Assembly (NCBI GenBank): GCA_934646115.1
Contig: CAKUEM010000076.1
Location: 1 to 5,270, forward strand
Reading direction: 5' to 3'
DNA: 5,270 bases
Source of the DNA: an uncultured Oscillospiraceae bacterium
Lineage (GTDB): Bacteria; Bacillota; Clostridia; Oscillospirales; JAAYXM01
Each line of letters starts with the position of its first letter. The stretch's first letter is position 1. This document shows positions 4,888-5,270 of the stretch, piece by piece. Position numbers and translations under genes: made by a program. The notes beneath the pieces were generated by a model. The model did not search any database and was not told where the DNA came from. It worked only from the letters and a program-made list of their open reading frames with translations.

Positions 4888-5270
4888 AATCATGCAATAA
4901 ATTAAAATATCCGTTCTCCATTGAGATCTCGCGGCGCAGCATATAAAACAGCGCATAATCCTGCGGCGCTTGCAGCGGCACATCGCAGCCGAACGTCTCG
5001 CACAACGCGCCGGTTCGATCATAAATCAAGTACCCGCGCTCGGTGATACAGACCTCTCGCACCTCGCAAAAAAGGTTCTCCCAATCCCGCTCTGTTCGGA
5101 TCGGGTGCGGACGATTTGCCAGCGCGCGCTCATATACCGCCTGCAAATGCGGAATATCACCCAGCGATGCCGCTCTTCCCCTTCGCTCTGCGTCAAACGG
5201 ACGCTGACGTTGACACAGCGGGGAAAATCCATGCCTCTGATAATACTCTGCAAGCTGTGCCGACGCGGGA
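4886..5270 (-). CDS. GNAT-family N-acetyltransferase, C-terminal part (5' end outside window)
   Basis: The frame is open from the right edge to a TAA at 4886-4888, giving the last 127 residues. Near the start is LAEYYQRHGF, matching the GNAT C-terminal pattern (YYxxxGF) where the first acetyltransferase domain ends after its acetyl-CoA site. A linker with GDIPHLQAVYERAL and then a second segment containing RTERDWENLF, ERGYLIYDR and ISMENGYFNLL follow. A GNAT domain followed by a partial second GNAT-like domain recalls Eis-type multidomain acetyltransferases, which acetylate amines including aminoglycosides; that link is tentative. The sterol-carrier-like C-terminal domain of full Eis proteins is absent, since the protein ends about 90 residues into the second segment. 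A TTG at 5144-5146 could start a short frame, but the coding sequence clearly continues upstream, so the gene is cut by the window edge. It is the first visible gene of the DJ-1/cyclo-ligase group. Substrate unknown. Confidence 0.65.
   Translation of the reverse strand, partial: PASAQLAEYYQRHGFSPLCQRQRPFDAERRGRAASLGDIPHLQAVYERALANRPHPIRTERDWENLFCEVREVCITERGYLIYDRTGALCETFGCDVPLQAPQDYALFYMLRREISMENGYFNLLHD

Noticed and set aside
4873..5022. N-terminal extension of the DJ-1 protein up to 5022
   Set aside because: The extra residues are Arg/Cys-rich shadow translation of the acetyltransferase gene, and a clear AAGGAGG at 4881-4887 points to the start at 4872.

Overview
The window looks like chromosomal DNA from a spore-forming anaerobic Firmicute of the class Clostridia with a fairly GC-rich genome. 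This is an inference from three things: strong AAGGAGG-type ribosome binding sites, the proximity of mltG and a U32-family tRNA hydroxylation gene (close together in Bacillus as yrrL and yrrN/yrrO), and the protein sequences themselves. I cannot place it to genus. The coding part is GC-rich (for example 42 of 60 bases at 541-600), but the first ~290 bases are AT-rich (57 of 180 bases G+C at 61-240).

Layout. Six of the seven genes I would annotate with some confidence lie on the minus strand, in two groups. The right-hand group, read from the right edge leftwards, holds the C-terminal part of a GNAT acetyltransferase (possibly Eis-like), a DJ-1/PfpI-family protein and 5-formyltetrahydrofolate cyclo-ligase. 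They are packed tightly (13 nt gap, then 8 nt overlap) and are probably one operon. The left-hand group holds mltG (endolytic murein transglycosylase), a U32-family protein of the TrhP/YrrO type and an RluA-family pseudouridine synthase. The last two share a 4-nt ATGA overlap, while an 89-nt gap with a strong terminator-like hairpin separates mltG from the U32 gene.

Between the two groups, on the plus strand, is a 30-codon gene at 3632-3724. It encodes a Cys-rich, Trp-rich, single-membrane-segment microprotein, has a good ribosome binding site, and lies downstream of a sequence that reads both as a sigma-K-type (late mother-cell sporulation) promoter and as a sigma-A promoter. It diverges from mltG and converges on the cyclo-ligase gene, with a GC-rich stem-loop between the convergent ends. 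This is the least-described item in the window.

The left edge (1-238) holds the last 19 codons of an unidentified plus-strand frame, an 18-bp near-palindrome and short open frames without proper ribosome binding sites. It looks like AT-rich intergenic or degraded, possibly horizontally acquired, DNA next to the 3' end of the pseudouridine synthase gene.

Functionally the left group links cell-wall synthesis (MltG) to RNA modification (U32 hydroxylation factor, RluA synthase). The right group combines folate salvage, a probable carbonyl-stress or protein-repair DJ-1 protein and an N-acetyltransferase. These are mostly housekeeping genes. I do not see a defence system, CRISPR array, insertion sequence, tRNA or rRNA in the window.
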